In this document: piece after piece, positions 1-9,400 of the stretch | Position numbering within the stretch: the first letter of the stretch is position 1 | How the letters are laid out: every line of letters starts with the position of its first letter | DNA from: Pseudomonas sp. ADAK13 | GTDB lineage: Bacteria > Pseudomonadota > Gammaproteobacteria > Pseudomonadales > Pseudomonadaceae | Assembly (NCBI RefSeq): GCF_012935715.1 | Contig: NZ_CP052860.1 | Span: 3,844,001 to 3,908,000, forward strand | Reading direction: 5' to 3' | Length of the DNA: 64,000 nt | Position numbers and translations under genes: made by a program | The notes under the pieces: generated by a model | What the model saw: only the letters and a program-made list of their open reading frames with translations | Told to the model about the DNA's origin: nothing | The model's database searches: none

Positions 1-1
1 C

Positions 2-400
2 GGCTTCCTCAACCGCGCGGCGGAAGAGGGCATCGGTGCCCCAGACAAGCTGTTCGTGCAGGAAGGCCGCAAAGTCTTCCGTGATGTCTGCCCGATGGTC
101 GCCGAGTTGATTGGCAAGCACCTGACGGAAAACCAGCTGAATGTGGGGGATGTGAAGCGCTTCTGGCTGCATCAGGCCAACCTCAGCATGAACCACCTGA
201 TCGTCAAGAAACTGCTGGGCCGCGAGGCTTCGGTGGAAGAAGCGCCGGTGATCCTCGATACTTACGCCAACACCAGCTCGGCGGGCTCGGTGATTGCGTT
301 TCACACCTACCAGGACGACCTGCCCAAGGGCGCCGTGGCGGTGCTCAGCTCGTTTGGCGCGGGTTATTCGATTGGTAGCGTGATTCTGCGCAAACGCTGA
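2..400 (+). CDS. Beta-ketoacyl-ACP synthase III, C-terminal part (cut by window edge)
   Basis: This is the last 132 codons of a thiolase-fold KAS III enzyme; the frame is open back to base 2, so the gene starts outside the window. Two catalytic residues of the family are visible: His in the WLHQAN motif (codon at 171-173) and Asn in YANTSSAGS (codon at 269-271). The nucleophilic Cys lies upstream and cannot be seen. The GTG at 56 is internal and not the start. Its neighbour is an ECF sigma gene 25 bp downstream, the order I recall for P. aeruginosa PA3286-PA3285. There the KAS III is reported to feed acyl-CoA from beta-oxidation into fatty acid synthesis. That specific role is inferred from synteny only. 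Confidence 0.88.
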   Translation, partial: GFLNRAAEEGIGAPDKLFVQEGRKVFRDVCPMVAELIGKHLTENQLNVGDVKRFWLHQANLSMNHLIVKKLLGREASVEEAPVILDTYANTSSAGSVIAFHTYQDDLPKGAVAVLSSFGAGYSIGSVILRKR

Positions 401-425
401 TCATGTTTTGAAATCGAGGTCTTGA

Positions 426-1040
426 ATGGCAGCAGCGGACGACGCGCACCTGCTTGAACGATTGCTCAAGGGCGAGCAGCGGGCCTACAAGGAAATGGTC
501 ACCACCTACCAGAGCGCCATGCGCGCCGTGGCCTATGCCATCGTCGGCCAGCGTCATGCCGATGAGGTGGTGCAGGACGCCTGGCTCTCGGTGGTACGTA
601 ACCTGGCGAAGTTCGAGGGGCGCTCCAGCCTCAAGACCTGGCTGCTGACCATCACGGCAAACTCGGCAAAGGGCCGCTACAAGCAAAATCGCCGGGAAGT
701 GCTGCTCGATGACTTGCCGTCGCCCCACGGCACCATCGGTGATGATCGCTTTGTGCCCGACGACGGTCACTGGGCCGTCGCACCGTTTGCCTGGCACCAG
801 GACACGCCCGAAGCGTTGCTCACCGAAGACGAACTGCGCGAATGTCTGGAGCACACGCTGGCGAGTCTTTCCGAGTTGCAGAGCAGCGTATTGCTGCTGC
901 GGGAACGTCAGGGCCTGGAATTGGAAGAGATTTGTAATCTTCTGACACTATCGCTCTCCAATGTTCGTGTGCTGCTGCATCGGGCACGGCTTAAAGTCTT
1001 CGCCACGGTGGAGCATTTTGAGGAAACCGGCGAATGTTGA
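426..1040 (+). CDS. ECF-subfamily RNA polymerase sigma factor
   Basis: This 204-residue alternative sigma factor directs RNA polymerase to a small regulon. Region 2 spans about residues 15-85, with the DEVVQDAWLSVVRNL core-binding helix and the FEGRSSLKTWLLTI promoter-melting segment. Region 4 spans about 145-195 and has a helix-turn-helix ending LSNVRVLLHRARL. The linker between them is long and acidic. The ATG follows a GAGG ribosome site. The last 7 bp overlap the start of a zinc-finger anti-sigma gene, so the two are translationally coupled. The signal sensed is not evident from sequence. Confidence 0.93.
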   Translation: MAAADDAHLLERLLKGEQRAYKEMVTTYQSAMRAVAYAIVGQRHADEVVQDAWLSVVRNLAKFEGRSSLKTWLLTITANSAKGRYKQNRREVLLDDLPSPHGTIGDDRFVPDDGHWAVAPFAWHQDTPEALLTEDELRECLEHTLASLSELQSSVLLLRERQGLELEEICNLLTLSLSNVRVLLHRARLKVFATVEHFEETGEC

Positions 1041-1267
1041 CCTGTAAGGAACAAGTGGCGCGTTCCAGTGACTATCTCGATGGGCAATTGACCTTTCGCG
1101 AGCGGCTGTTGGTGCGCCATCACCTGATGTTCTGCCCCAACTGCCGGCGGTTTATCCGGCAGATGCGCTTGATGCAGGCGACGCTGAAGATCCTGCCCGA
1201 GCCGCCAATCGCTGATGTCGACGCGTTGGCCGAACGCCTGGCCGCCGAGCGCTCCCGCGACCAGTAG
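1034..1267 (+). CDS. Zinc-binding anti-sigma factor (ZAS-type), soluble
   Basis: This 77-residue protein has the ZAS signature His30-x3-Cys34-x2-Cys37 just after a DYLDG segment typical of anti-sigma domains. It has no membrane helix, so it should hold the co-encoded ECF sigma factor in the cytoplasm. In some family members the zinc Cys pair senses thiol oxidation; whether this one does is unknown. The start lies inside the sigma gene (7-bp overlap). A strong terminator follows 27 bp after the stop, closing the unit. Confidence 0.85.
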   Translation: MLTCKEQVARSSDYLDGQLTFRERLLVRHHLMFCPNCRRFIRQMRLMQATLKILPEPPIADVDALAERLAAERSRDQ

Positions 1268-1606
1268 TCCCCGTCACTTTTCACACAAAAACGAAGCCCG
1301 CATCGATAAACGATGCGGGCTTTTTTTTGCTCAAAAAATAATCAAGATGAAAAGTATTTCACTTTTCTCGGCTGTTTTTACATTTTGCAACATCTGACAT
1401 TTTTACCATTTTAAAGCGCTGGAGCCTTGATTTACGTGGGGTTTGGCTTATTTCGAATGGCTATTAAAAAGTTCCTGAGTAACAAAATCTTTATGTTCCA
1501 GCAACCCGGCTGAAATATCCCCTCGCCAAGATCGCCCCCCAACACGAGCGGCTCTAAACCGCGTGTTTTGCCAATGCACAAGACCATCAATTAGGGGAAT
1601 TCTTCG
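1268..1606 (+). promoter_or_regulatory. Intergenic region upstream of the phosphate-selective porin
   Basis: This 339-bp gap holds the terminator at 1295-1328 and then an AT-rich stretch up to about 1420. Within it, CTGACAT at 1394-1400 is followed after four T by ACCATTT. The first half resembles a PhoB half-site (CTGTCAT) at 6 of 7 positions, but the second half is poor. A PhoB site would suit a phosphate porin; the match alone is weak. An AGGGGAAT ribosome site precedes the ATG at 1607. Confidence 0.3.
1295..1328 (+). terminator. Rho-independent terminator after the sigma/anti-sigma genes
   Basis: An 11-bp perfect stem (1295-1305 with 1311-1321), a 5-base ATAAA loop and a run of eight T form a classical intrinsic terminator. 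Confidence 0.95.
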
Positions 1607-2941
1607 ATGATCCGTAAGCACTTCGCCGGTTTCGCGGCCAGCGCCCTGGCCCTGGCTGTCACCGCCCAGGCTTTCGCTGGTACTGTCACAACTGACGGCG
1701 CCGATATCGTTGTCAAAACCAAGGGCGGCCTTGAGGTTGCAACCACGGACCAGAATTTCAGCTTCAAGCTGGGTGGTCGTTTGCAGGCCGATTACGGCAC
1801 GTTTGATGGCTTTTACACCAAAAACGGCAACTCGGCCGACGCCACGTATTTCCGACGCGCCTACCTCGAATTGGGCGGCACGGTGTACAAGGACTGGAAA
1901 TACCAGATCAACTACGACTTCTCCCACAACTCCGGCAACGCCGATGATGGCTACTTCGACGAAGCGTCCTTCTCGTACGTCGGCTTCAAGCCGGTGGTGA
2001 TTCGCGCCGGCCGCTTCGACCAGGACTTCGGCCTGGAAAAAGCCACCAGCTCCAAGTGGGTCACCGCCATCGAGCGTAACCTGGGTTATGAAGTCGCCGA
2101 TTGGGTCAACTCCCACGAAAACGGCATGGGCCTGCAAGTCAGCGCCGTGGTCGCCGACATGGCCTACCTGTCCTCCAGCGTTTCGTCCAAAGACATCAAC
2201 GACAAGAACGGCAAAGGCGTGAAGCAGTTCAACGGCCGAGCCGTGTTTGCGCCGATGCACGAGAGCGGTAACGTCTTGCACCTGGGTGTGGACGTGGCGG
2301 TGCGTGACCTGAAGGACACCTCGTTCGACTCGCGAATCCGTCCTCGCCTGGACGCTCGCGGTGTTGCCACCAACGGCGGCAACGATGCCGGCGCCAACGG
2401 TAACCGTGCGACCTTCGGCGGTGGCGTGGGGCTGGATTCCGGCAACCTGACCGCGAATGACGCCTACGACACCGACACGGTGTTCGGCGGTGAATTTGCC
2501 TTCGCTCGCGGCCCATTGTCCCTGCAGGCCGAATACCTGAACCGCAAGATGAAGGCCGACAGCAGCGCTTATCAGGACGTGAAGGCCACGGGCTTCTACG
2601 GCCAGGTCGCCTACACCCTGACCGGCGAGTCCCGCGTCTACAAACTCGACGGCGCCAAGTTCGACACCATCAAGCCGGAGAACAAGCAGTTCGGTGCGTG
2701 GGAAGTGTTCTACCGCTACGACAACATCAGCGTTGATGACAAAAACGTTGTGCGTAACAACGCGACCCGTGAAGTGGGCGACGCCAAGGCCAGCCTGAAC
2801 ACCATCGGCGTCAACTGGTACGCCAACGAAGCGGTGAAGATCTCCGCCAACTACCTCAAGGTCAGCACTGACAAGATCCAGAACGCCAATGGCGACGACA
2901 GCGGCGACGCCATCGTAGCCCGCGTGCAATACGTGTTCTAA
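1607..2941 (+). CDS. OprO/OprP-type phosphate-selective outer membrane porin
   Basis: This 444-residue outer membrane protein has a clear signal peptide (cleavage near AQAFA, residue 24). Sequence follows the phosphate porin O/P family: [17 protein letters not shown], then [23 protein letters not shown], and ends VARVQYVF with a terminal Phe, the usual outer-membrane targeting signal. Family members form trimeric beta-barrels whose lumen is lined with Arg and Lys and selects phosphate or polyphosphate. OprO and OprP lie near the PA3285 sigma gene in PAO1 as I recall, which agrees with this context. I cannot separate OprO from OprP type. A terminator follows. Confidence 0.9.
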   Translation: MIRKHFAGFAASALALAVTAQAFAGTVTTDGADIVVKTKGGLEVATTDQNFSFKLGGRLQADYGTFDGFYTKNGNSADATYFRRAYLELGGTVYKDWKYQINYDFSHNSGNADDGYFDEASFSYVGFKPVVIRAGRFDQDFGLEKATSSKWVTAIERNLGYEVADWVNSHENGMGLQVSAVVADMAYLSSSVSSKDINDKNGKGVKQFNGRAVFAPMHESGNVLHLGVDVAVRDLKDTSFDSRIRPRLDARGVATNGGNDAGANGNRATFGGGVGLDSGNLTANDAYDTDTVFGGEFAFARGPLSLQAEYLNRKMKADSSAYQDVKATGFYGQVAYTLTGESRVYKLDGAKFDTIKPENKQFGAWEVFYRYDNISVDDKNVVRNNATREVGDAKASLNTIGVNWYANEAVKISANYLKVSTDKIQNANGDDSGDAIVARVQYVF

Positions 2942-3007
2942 GCAACCTGTAACACCGCTCCAATGCGCTTTTTCTTCATCCGTTAAAGCGCTCCTCATTT
3001 GGTTTTG

Positions 3008-3032
3008 CCCCGCCGTTTGGCGGGGTTTTTTT
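3008..3032 (+). terminator. Rho-independent terminator after the porin gene
   Basis: A 7-bp GC stem (3008-3014 with 3019-3025) and a GTTT loop are followed by seven T. Confidence 0.93.
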
Positions 3033-3110
3033 ATGGGGCGGATAACCCCAAATGTCTACCGGAACTGCGATACTCGCCACGTCTGCCTGTGGTCACCGTC
3101 GGGGAATGGG

Positions 3111-4235
3111 ATGCCGTTACAACGTTTGAATAGCCTTTCCGAGATTGCGCCCGATGAATGGAATGCGCTGGTCCCCGTAGATCAGCCGTTTCTGCGCCAT
3201 GCGTTCCTCAGCGCCCTGGAAGACAGTGTCAGCATCGGTCCGCACTCCGGCTGGCAGCCGGAGCATTTGCTGCACTACGAAGGTGGCCGGCTGATTGCCG
3301 CGTTGCCCAGCTACCGCAAATGGCATTCTTACGGCGAATACGTGTTCGACCACGGTTGGGCCGACGCCTGTGAGCGTGCCGGGATCGACTACTACCCGAA
3401 ATTGCTCACAGCGGTGCCCTTCAGCCCGGTCAGCGGCCCGCGCCTGCTGGCCGCTCGCGCTGAGGACGGCTTCGAATTGCTCAAGAGCCTGCCGGGTTAT
3501 CTGGAGATCGAAGGCCTTTCCAGCGCCCATATCAACTTTACCGATACGCTGGCAGACACCGCACTGGCCCAACAGCCGGGTTGGTTGCAACGCCTGGGCT
3601 GCCAGTTTCATTGGCAGAATCGCGGTTACCGCGACTTCCAGGACTTCCTCGATGCCTTGAGTTCGCGCAAGCGCAAACAGATGCGCAAGGAGCGCGAACA
3701 GGTGGCGGGGCAGGGGATTGAGTTCGAGTGGTTGCAAGGCCATGAACTGAGCGAAGCGCAGTGGGATTTTGTCTACGCCTGTTACGCCAATACCTACGCT
3801 GTGCGTCGACAATCGCCCTACCTGACCCGGGCGTTTTTCAGCCTGCTGGCCGAGCGCATGCCCGAGGCGATTCGCGTGGTGCTGGCCAAGCAAGGCTCAC
3901 GGCCGGTGGCCATGGCGTTCAGCCTGATCGGCGGCGACAGCTTTTATGGTCGTTACTGGGGCTGCCTGGCGGAGTTCGACCGGCTGCATTTCGAGACGTG
4001 TTTCTATCAAGGCATGGACTACGCGATTGCCCACGGTTTGCAGCGGTTCGACGCCGGTGCCCAGGGCGAGCACAAGTTGATTCGCGGGTTTGAGCCGGTG
4101 ATTACCCGCTCCTGGCATTACTTGCGCCATCCGGGATTGAAGACGGCGGTGGCGGATTTCCTCGAGCGCGAAAGCGTGGGAATCCTGGCGTACGCTGAAG
4201 AAGCGAGAACAGCCCTGCCTTATCGGCAGGGCTGA
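3111..4235 (+). CDS. DUF482 / COG3146-family GNAT-like N-acyltransferase
   Basis: This 374-residue protein belongs, by its pattern (FLRHAFLSALEDS near the N terminus, RKRKQMRKERE in the middle, FDAGAQGEHKLIRGF near the C terminus), to the COG3146 group of GNAT/FemAB-like acyltransferases. The natural substrate is not established. I chose the ATG at 3111 because GGGGAA lies six bases ahead of it and because the longer frame from 3033 begins inside the porin terminator. It is alone on the plus strand and converges with aqpZ, with an 11-bp gap. Confidence 0.75.
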   Translation: MPLQRLNSLSEIAPDEWNALVPVDQPFLRHAFLSALEDSVSIGPHSGWQPEHLLHYEGGRLIAALPSYRKWHSYGEYVFDHGWADACERAGIDYYPKLLTAVPFSPVSGPRLLAARAEDGFELLKSLPGYLEIEGLSSAHINFTDTLADTALAQQPGWLQRLGCQFHWQNRGYRDFQDFLDALSSRKRKQMRKEREQVAGQGIEFEWLQGHELSEAQWDFVYACYANTYAVRRQSPYLTRAFFSLLAERMPEAIRVVLAKQGSRPVAMAFSLIGGDSFYGRYWGCLAEFDRLHFETCFYQGMDYAIAHGLQRFDAGAQGEHKLIRGFEPVITRSWHYLRHPGLKTAVADFLERESVGILAYAEEARTALPYRQG

Positions 4236-4246
4236 ACCCGTTGGGC

Positions 4247-4948
4247 TCAGGCGGTTTCTTCCTTGCCCAGCCATCGATAAGTGACACCGCCGATCACCGC
4301 ACCGAGGATCGGCGCCAGCCAGAACAGCCACAGCTGCTGGAGCGCCCAACCGCCGACAATCAGCGCCGGGCCGGTACTGCGGGCCGGGTTGACCGAGGTG
4401 TTAGTGACCGGGATCGAGATCAGGTGGATCAGCGTCAGTGCCAGGCCGATGGCGATCGGCGCCAGGCCTGCCGGAGCGCGGCGGTCGGTGGCACCGAGGA
4501 TGATCAGCACGAACATCGCGGTCATCACCAGCTCACACACAAACCCCGCCGCCATTGAATAACCACCGGGCGAATGCTCGCCATAGCCATTGCTGGCGAG
4601 GCCAGAGGCCAGTTCGAACCCTGGCTTGCCGCTGGCAATGAAGTACAGCAGTGCGGCGGCGATGGTGCCGCCGATCACCTGGGACACGATGTAGGCGGGT
4701 AACTCCCTGGCCGGAAACCTTCCGCCCACGACCAGCCCCACCGAAACGGCCGGGTTCAGGTGACAGCCGCTGATATGCCCGATGGCAAATGCCATGGTCA
4801 GCACCGTGAGCCCGAACGCCAGGGCCACTCCGAGCAGACCGATTCCGACGTTGGGGAACGCTGCGGCCAACACCGCACTCCCGCAGCCGCCCAACACCAG
4901 CCAAAACGTACCCAGTCCTTCCGTAACGGAACGTTTGAACAGTGACAT
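4247..4948 (-). CDS. aqpZ: Aquaporin Z, water channel
   Basis: This 233-residue inner-membrane protein has the two half-helix NPA motifs of aquaporins, [11 protein letters not shown] (Asn65) and [13 protein letters not shown], and six hydrophobic helices. The His in [10 protein letters not shown] and the Arg after the second NPA fit the narrow selectivity filter of water channels rather than glycerol facilitators. The start at 4948 is preceded by AAGGA; a further ATG at 4999 would add 17 unlikely residues. It is transcribed alone, convergent with the acyltransferase gene. Confidence 0.93.
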   Translation of the reverse strand: MSLFKRSVTEGLGTFWLVLGGCGSAVLAAAFPNVGIGLLGVALAFGLTVLTMAFAIGHISGCHLNPAVSVGLVVGGRFPARELPAYIVSQVIGGTIAAALLYFIASGKPGFELASGLASNGYGEHSPGGYSMAAGFVCELVMTAMFVLIILGATDRRAPAGLAPIAIGLALTLIHLISIPVTNTSVNPARSTGPALIVGGWALQQLWLFWLAPILGAVIGGVTYRWLGKEETA

Positions 4949-5127
4949 GAACACATCCTTAGTAGATTTCTCTATCTGATTAACGGGTCTGTGGTGCATC
5001 CCTGCTGCCTTAAATCAGGGCCCTCCTGGGGCCTGATTGCAGTACAGCAGGATTGTGTCGCAAGACCAGTGAGATGGAGAAAACTGTCAGAATTGTTCGG
5101 AATTGAGGGTGCGGTTAACCAACGGAA

Positions 5128-6960
5128 TCAGTCTATTCCGACGAAGCCGCCGGTCTGGTGTTGCCAGAGTCGCGCATACAGGCCGCCGTGTTCGAGCAAT
5201 TGGGCATGGCTGCCGCTTTCGGCAATCTGGCCTTTTTCCAGCACCACCAGCCTGTCCATTCTGGCAATGGTCGAAAGCCGGTGCGCGATGGCGATCACGG
5301 TCTTGCCCTGCATCAGGGTTTCCAGGCTTTCCTGGATCGCCGCTTCCACTTCCGAGTCCAGCGCCGAGGTGGCTTCGTCCATGATCAGGATGGGCGCGTC
5401 CTTGAGCAGTACCCGCGCAATAGCGATGCGCTGGCGCTGCCCGCCGGAGAGTTTGACCCCGCGCTCGCCGACGTGCGCGTCCAGGCCGGTGCGGCCCTCG
5501 GCGTCCGACAGCAGCGGGATGAACTCGTCGGCGCGGGCCTTGTGCACGGCGGCCCAGAGCTCTTCATCAGTGGCGTCCGGTTTGCCGTACAACAGGTTGT
5601 CGCGGATCGAACGGTGCAGCAACGAAGTGTCCTGGGTGATCATGCCGATCTGTTCGCGCAGGGTTTCCTGGGCGACTTCGGCGATGTTCTGGCCGTCGAT
5701 CAGGATGCGTCCGCCTTGCAGGTCGTACAGGCGCAGCAGCAGGTTGACCAGGGTGGACTTACCCGCGCCGGACGGCCCGATCAGGCCGATTTTTTCACCC
5801 GGTTTAATGTCCAGGTTCAGGCCGCTGATGATTCCGCTCTTCTTGCCGTAGTGGAAGTCCACCTGATCGAAACGCACCTCGCCATGGGGCACTTCCAGGC
5901 GCGGGGCATTTTCCCGGTCGGTCACTGCCAGCGGTTGGGCGATGGTTTTCAGGCCGTCCTGCACCATGCCGATGTTTTCGAAAATGCCGTTGACCACCCA
6001 CATGATCCAGCCGGACATATTGACGATACGAATCACCAGGCCAGTGGCCAGGGCGATGGCGCCCACCGAAATCAGGGATTGGGTCCACAGCCACAGGGCA
6101 AGGCCGGTGGTGGTGACAATCAGCAGGCCGTTCATGGTGGTGATCACGATGTCCATGCTGGTCACGACGCGGCTGGCCAGCTGGGTTTTCTCGGTCTGCT
6201 CGACGATCGCTTCCTTGGCGTAGTTCTGCTCGAAATTCGTGTGAGCGAACAGCTTCAAGGTGGTGATGTTGGTGTAGCCGTCGACAATCCGCCCCATCAG
6301 TTTGGAGCGGGCCTCGGAGGAAATTACCGAGCGGTCCTTGACCCGTGGCACGAAGTAACGCAAGGCCAGGCTGTATGCGATGATCCAGGTAATCAGCGGG
6401 ATCATCAGGCGCCAGTCGGCTTCGGCGAACAGCACCAGGGCGCTGATGGCGTAGATCGCCACGTGCCAGATCGCATCCACGGCCGCCACCGCGGAGTCGC
6501 GCAGGGAGTTGCCGGTTTGCATGATGCGCTGGGCAATGCGCCCGGCGAAGTCGTTCTGGAAGAAGTTCAGGCTCTGCTTGAGCACATAGCTGTGGTTCTG
6601 CCAACGGATAAGGCTGGTCATGCCCGGGCTGATGGTCTGGTGCACCAGCAGGTCATGCAGGGCGCCGAAGATCGGGCGCAGCAGCAGGGCGACCACGGCC
6701 ATCCAGATCAGCTCATTGGCGTGAATCTGGAAGAAGTTGGCGGGCGGCGTGCCCTGGGCCAAATCGATGATGCGGCTCAGGTAGCTGAACAGCGCCACTT
6801 CGATCAGCGCGCCGATCAGGCCCACCACCAGCAAGGCGGCAAAGCACGGCCATACCTGGCGCAGGTAATAGACGTAGAAGGGCAGGACTTTATCGGGAGG
6901 GGCCGCGCTGGGAGCGTCGCGGAAGATGTCGATCAGTTGTTCAAAACGACGATAGAGCAT
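5128..6960 (-). CDS. ABC exporter, fused permease and ATPase
   Basis: This 610-residue type IV (ABC-B) half-transporter has six hydrophobic helices in about residues 35-340 and an ATPase domain from about 360. Walker A is GPSGAGKS (395-402), the signature LSGGQRQR starts at 504, Walker B is ILIMDE (524-529) and the switch His is in AIAHRLST. It should work as a homodimer that exports its substrate from the inner membrane. The substrate is unknown; lipid or drug export are usual in this class. The gene is last in the lysR-hydrolase-ppiA-ABC series, 83 bp after ppiA, an order I recall from PA3225-PA3228. Confidence 0.9.
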   Translation of the reverse strand: MLYRRFEQLIDIFRDAPSAAPPDKVLPFYVYYLRQVWPCFAALLVVGLIGALIEVALFSYLSRIIDLAQGTPPANFFQIHANELIWMAVVALLLRPIFGALHDLLVHQTISPGMTSLIRWQNHSYVLKQSLNFFQNDFAGRIAQRIMQTGNSLRDSAVAAVDAIWHVAIYAISALVLFAEADWRLMIPLITWIIAYSLALRYFVPRVKDRSVISSEARSKLMGRIVDGYTNITTLKLFAHTNFEQNYAKEAIVEQTEKTQLASRVVTSMDIVITTMNGLLIVTTTGLALWLWTQSLISVGAIALATGLVIRIVNMSGWIMWVVNGIFENIGMVQDGLKTIAQPLAVTDRENAPRLEVPHGEVRFDQVDFHYGKKSGIISGLNLDIKPGEKIGLIGPSGAGKSTLVNLLLRLYDLQGGRILIDGQNIAEVAQETLREQIGMITQDTSLLHRSIRDNLLYGKPDATDEELWAAVHKARADEFIPLLSDAEGRTGLDAHVGERGVKLSGGQRQRIAIARVLLKDAPILIMDEATSALDSEVEAAIQESLETLMQGKTVIAIAHRLSTIARMDRLVVLEKGQIAESGSHAQLLEHGGLYARLWQHQTGGFVGID

Positions 6961-7043
6961 TAGGTCTGACGCCCGCGCGGCGGGCTCTCCTGTTCAAATG
7001 CGCGCGGTGCCTGGCGGGCACCGCGCGAAACTCCCTGTAGCCT

Positions 7044-7607
7044 TCAGTCGATGCGCTTGGCCGACTTGATCAGGACAGGATCGATTGGCACGTTCTGCAT
7101 GCCTTGTTTGGTGGTGGTTTGCGAGTTGACGATGATGTCGACCACATCCATGCCCTTGACCACTTTGGCGAACACCGCGTAACCGGCATCACGGCCCGGG
7201 TCGAGGAAGGCATTGTCTGCAACGTTGATGAAGAATTGACTGGTGGCGGAGTTCGGGTCGTTGGTACGCGCCATCGACAGGGTGCCGCGCACGTTATGCA
7301 GGCCGTTGCTGGCTTCGTTCTTGATCGGTGCTTCGGTCGGCTTTTGCGACATTTGCTGGGTAAAACCTCCGCCCTGCACCATGAACCCCGGGATCACCCG
7401 GTGAAAAATGGTGTTGGTGTAGAAGCCTTTGTCGACATAGGCCAGGAAGTTCTTGGTGCTGATCGGGGCCTTGACCGGGTCCAGTTCGATTTCGATGTCG
7501 CCATTGGTGGTGGTGATCAATACGTGAGGTGCCTTGGCAGGCTCGGCCGCCATCAGGTTGGCAGCGAACAGTACGGAACCGGCAAAGAAGGCGATTTTTT
7601 TCAGCAT
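7044..7607 (-). CDS. ppiA: Periplasmic cyclophilin-type peptidyl-prolyl isomerase
   Basis: This 187-residue protein has a signal peptide (cleavage after about residue 20, NLMAA) and then a compact bacterial cyclophilin. The catalytic segment [13 protein letters not shown] holds Arg70, and [17 protein letters not shown] forms the other side of the proline pocket. It speeds prolyl cis-trans isomerisation during folding of exported proteins. The gene begins 3 bp after the upstream hydrolase stop, so the two are cotranscribed. Confidence 0.93.
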   Translation of the reverse strand: MLKKIAFFAGSVLFAANLMAAEPAKAPHVLITTTNGDIEIELDPVKAPISTKNFLAYVDKGFYTNTIFHRVIPGFMVQGGGFTQQMSQKPTEAPIKNEASNGLHNVRGTLSMARTNDPNSATSQFFINVADNAFLDPGRDAGYAVFAKVVKGMDVVDIIVNSQTTTKQGMQNVPIDPVLIKSAKRID

Positions 7608-7610
7608 GGG

Positions 7611-8414
7611 TCAGTGATCCTGGGTTGTGGTTTCGACTGTCTTGAGAAAATCGAGCAGGGTGTTATTGAAGTGTTCGGGTTGGTCCAGCGGCGTGGCATG
7701 GCGGGAATTCTCGATCACCACCAGTCGCGCATCGGGCAGCAGTTTTACATAGATTTCTTTCTGCGCCACGGGGGTGTAGTCGTGGTCGGCGCTGATGACC
7801 AGGGTTGGACAGGTAATTTTCGACAGTTGTTCCTGTACGCCCCAGCCAACAATGGCGTCGAAGCTGGCGAGGTAAGCACGTTTGTCGTTTTTTGCCCAGC
7901 GTTCGGTCATCTTGCGCCGCAGTTCGGCCTGTTCGGGCTTGGGAAACAGCAGGCTGCCCAGGGCTTTGCCGATGGTGTTCAGGCTGAGGATGCGCGCCAG
8001 GCTCCAGCGCCTGGCCCACTGCCAGTAATCGCCGGCTGTGCGGACCTTGACCTGGGGCGCGCTGTTGACGATGCACAGGCTCTTGAGCATCTGTGGCTCG
8101 TCCACCGCCAACTGGAAGGCAATCATGCCACCCATGGACAGGCCCACCACGTGGGCCGGCGGCAGTTGCAGGTGTTCGATCAAGGCCACCAGGTCGGCGG
8201 TAAAGCCTGGGATGCTGTAGCGTTCCCGGGGCTTGTCGGAGCGGCCGTGGCCGCGTACGTCGATCACCACCAGCCGGTAGTGTTGCGACAGTACCGGCAC
8301 TTGCAGTTCCCAATCCACACAGCTGGAGCCCAGGCCGTGGATCAGGATCAGCGGCGCGCCATGGCCATATTCCTCGTAATGCAGGGTGCAACCTTCATGT
8401 TCGAAATAGGCCAT
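7611..8414 (-). CDS. Alpha/beta-fold hydrolase
   Basis: This 267-residue alpha/beta hydrolase has the oxyanion motif HGLGS (26-30), a nucleophile elbow GLSMGG with Ser93, an acid in SADHDYTP and the catalytic His in NSRHATPL. The family includes esterases, lactonases and C-C hydrolases; the substrate is not evident. The start at 8414 has AAGGAG at proper spacing, and the gene lies 13 bp after the LysR stop. The four-gene arrangement suggests shared control by that regulator, which is an inference. Confidence 0.85.
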   Translation of the reverse strand: MAYFEHEGCTLHYEEYGHGAPLILIHGLGSSCVDWELQVPVLSQHYRLVVIDVRGHGRSDKPRERYSIPGFTADLVALIEHLQLPPAHVVGLSMGGMIAFQLAVDEPQMLKSLCIVNSAPQVKVRTAGDYWQWARRWSLARILSLNTIGKALGSLLFPKPEQAELRRKMTERWAKNDKRAYLASFDAIVGWGVQEQLSKITCPTLVISADHDYTPVAQKEIYVKLLPDARLVVIENSRHATPLDQPEHFNNTLLDFLKTVETTTQDH

Positions 8415-8427
8415 GGGAACTCCTTGT

Positions 8428-9351
8428 TCAGGCTTGTTGCGGTGCGGCGAAAGGCGCGTCCAGTGGGGCAGTGTCGAAGGTGCGCAGCAACTCGACGAGA
8501 ATCTGCGTGGCCGGGCCGAGGGGTTTGTCCTTGTTCGAGTAAAGATAGAAGGTCGGGTTGCGGCTGCCACCCCGTTCCAGAGGCAGCAGCTTGAGCAGGC
8601 CTTCCTTGAGTTCGCGTTCGATCAGGTGCCGGGGCAACCAGGCAAAGCCCAGGCCGCTGCTGACGAAGGTGGCGGCGGTGGGCAGGCTACCGACGGTCCA
8701 GCGCTGTTCGGCACCGAGCCAGCCGACGTCCCGTGGCTGCTGGCGGCCGGAGTCGCGGATCACCACCTGCATATGGCTTTCCAGGTCCTGGAAGCTCAGT
8801 TCACGGTGCAGGCGATGCAACGGATGATCGGGATGGGCCACGGCGACAAATTCGACGTCGCTCATTTCGGTGCCCAGGTAACCCGGAATGATAAAGCTGC
8901 TGATGGCAAGGTCGGCCATGCCATCGATCAGCAGCTCTTCGACACCGGACAGCACCTCTTCACGCAGGCGCACCCGGCAACCACGGCTTTGCGGCATGAA
9001 GGCGGTGAGGGCGCGCACCAGGCGGGCGTTGGGGTAAGCGGCATCGACCACCAGCCGTACCTCGGCTTCCCAGCCCTGTTCCATATGGTGGGCCAGGTCT
9101 TCCAGTTGGCTGGCGTTTTTCACCAGTTGCCGGGAGCGGCGCAGCAGCACTTCGCCGGCTTCGGTGAGCACCGCCTTGCGCCCGTCGATGCGCAGCAGCG
9201 GTACGCCGAGCTGATCCTGCATGCGGGCCACGGTGTAGCTCACCGAGGACTGCGAACGGTGCAATGCTTCGGCGGCCTGGGCGAAGCCGCCATGGTCGAC
9301 CACGGCTTGCAAGGTACGCCATTGATCGAGGGTAACGCGGGGCGCTTTCAA
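8428..9351 (-). CDS. LysR-family transcriptional regulator (TTG start)
   Basis: This 307-residue regulator has an N-terminal winged helix-turn-helix (QWRTLQAVVDHGGFAQAAEALHRSQSSVSYTVARM, positions about 9-43 when split) and a periplasmic-binding-like effector domain. I place the start at the TTG at 9351 because AGAGGAG sits 5-6 bases upstream and the HTH then begins at the usual distance; the longer frame to 9480 would run into the divergent gene. It heads the hydrolase-ppiA-ABC series and faces the small secreted protein at 9401. Confidence 0.88.
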   Translation of the reverse strand: MKAPRVTLDQWRTLQAVVDHGGFAQAAEALHRSQSSVSYTVARMQDQLGVPLLRIDGRKAVLTEAGEVLLRRSRQLVKNASQLEDLAHHMEQGWEAEVRLVVDAAYPNARLVRALTAFMPQSRGCRVRLREEVLSGVEELLIDGMADLAISSFIIPGYLGTEMSDVEFVAVAHPDHPLHRLHRELSFQDLESHMQVVIRDSGRQQPRDVGWLGAEQRWTVGSLPTAATFVSSGLGFAWLPRHLIERELKEGLLKLLPLERGGSRNPTFYLYSNKDKPLGPATQILVELLRTFDTAPLDAPFAAPQQA

Positions 9352-9400
9352 GATGAGCTCCTCTTGTCCTAAGCTGGCGGTCCTAATTGGAGACTGCCGA

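Noticed and set aside
1448..2998. Long open frame on the minus strand opposite the porin gene (516 codons)
   Set aside because: It is a codon-bias shadow of the porin gene: low-complexity Val/Gly/Ala/His composition, no ribosome site, and the plus strand has a complete family match.
5158..6963. Long plus-strand frame opposite the ABC exporter (601 codons)
   Set aside because: The composition is Gln/His/Asp/Gly-rich with no domain, and the minus strand carries all ABC motifs.
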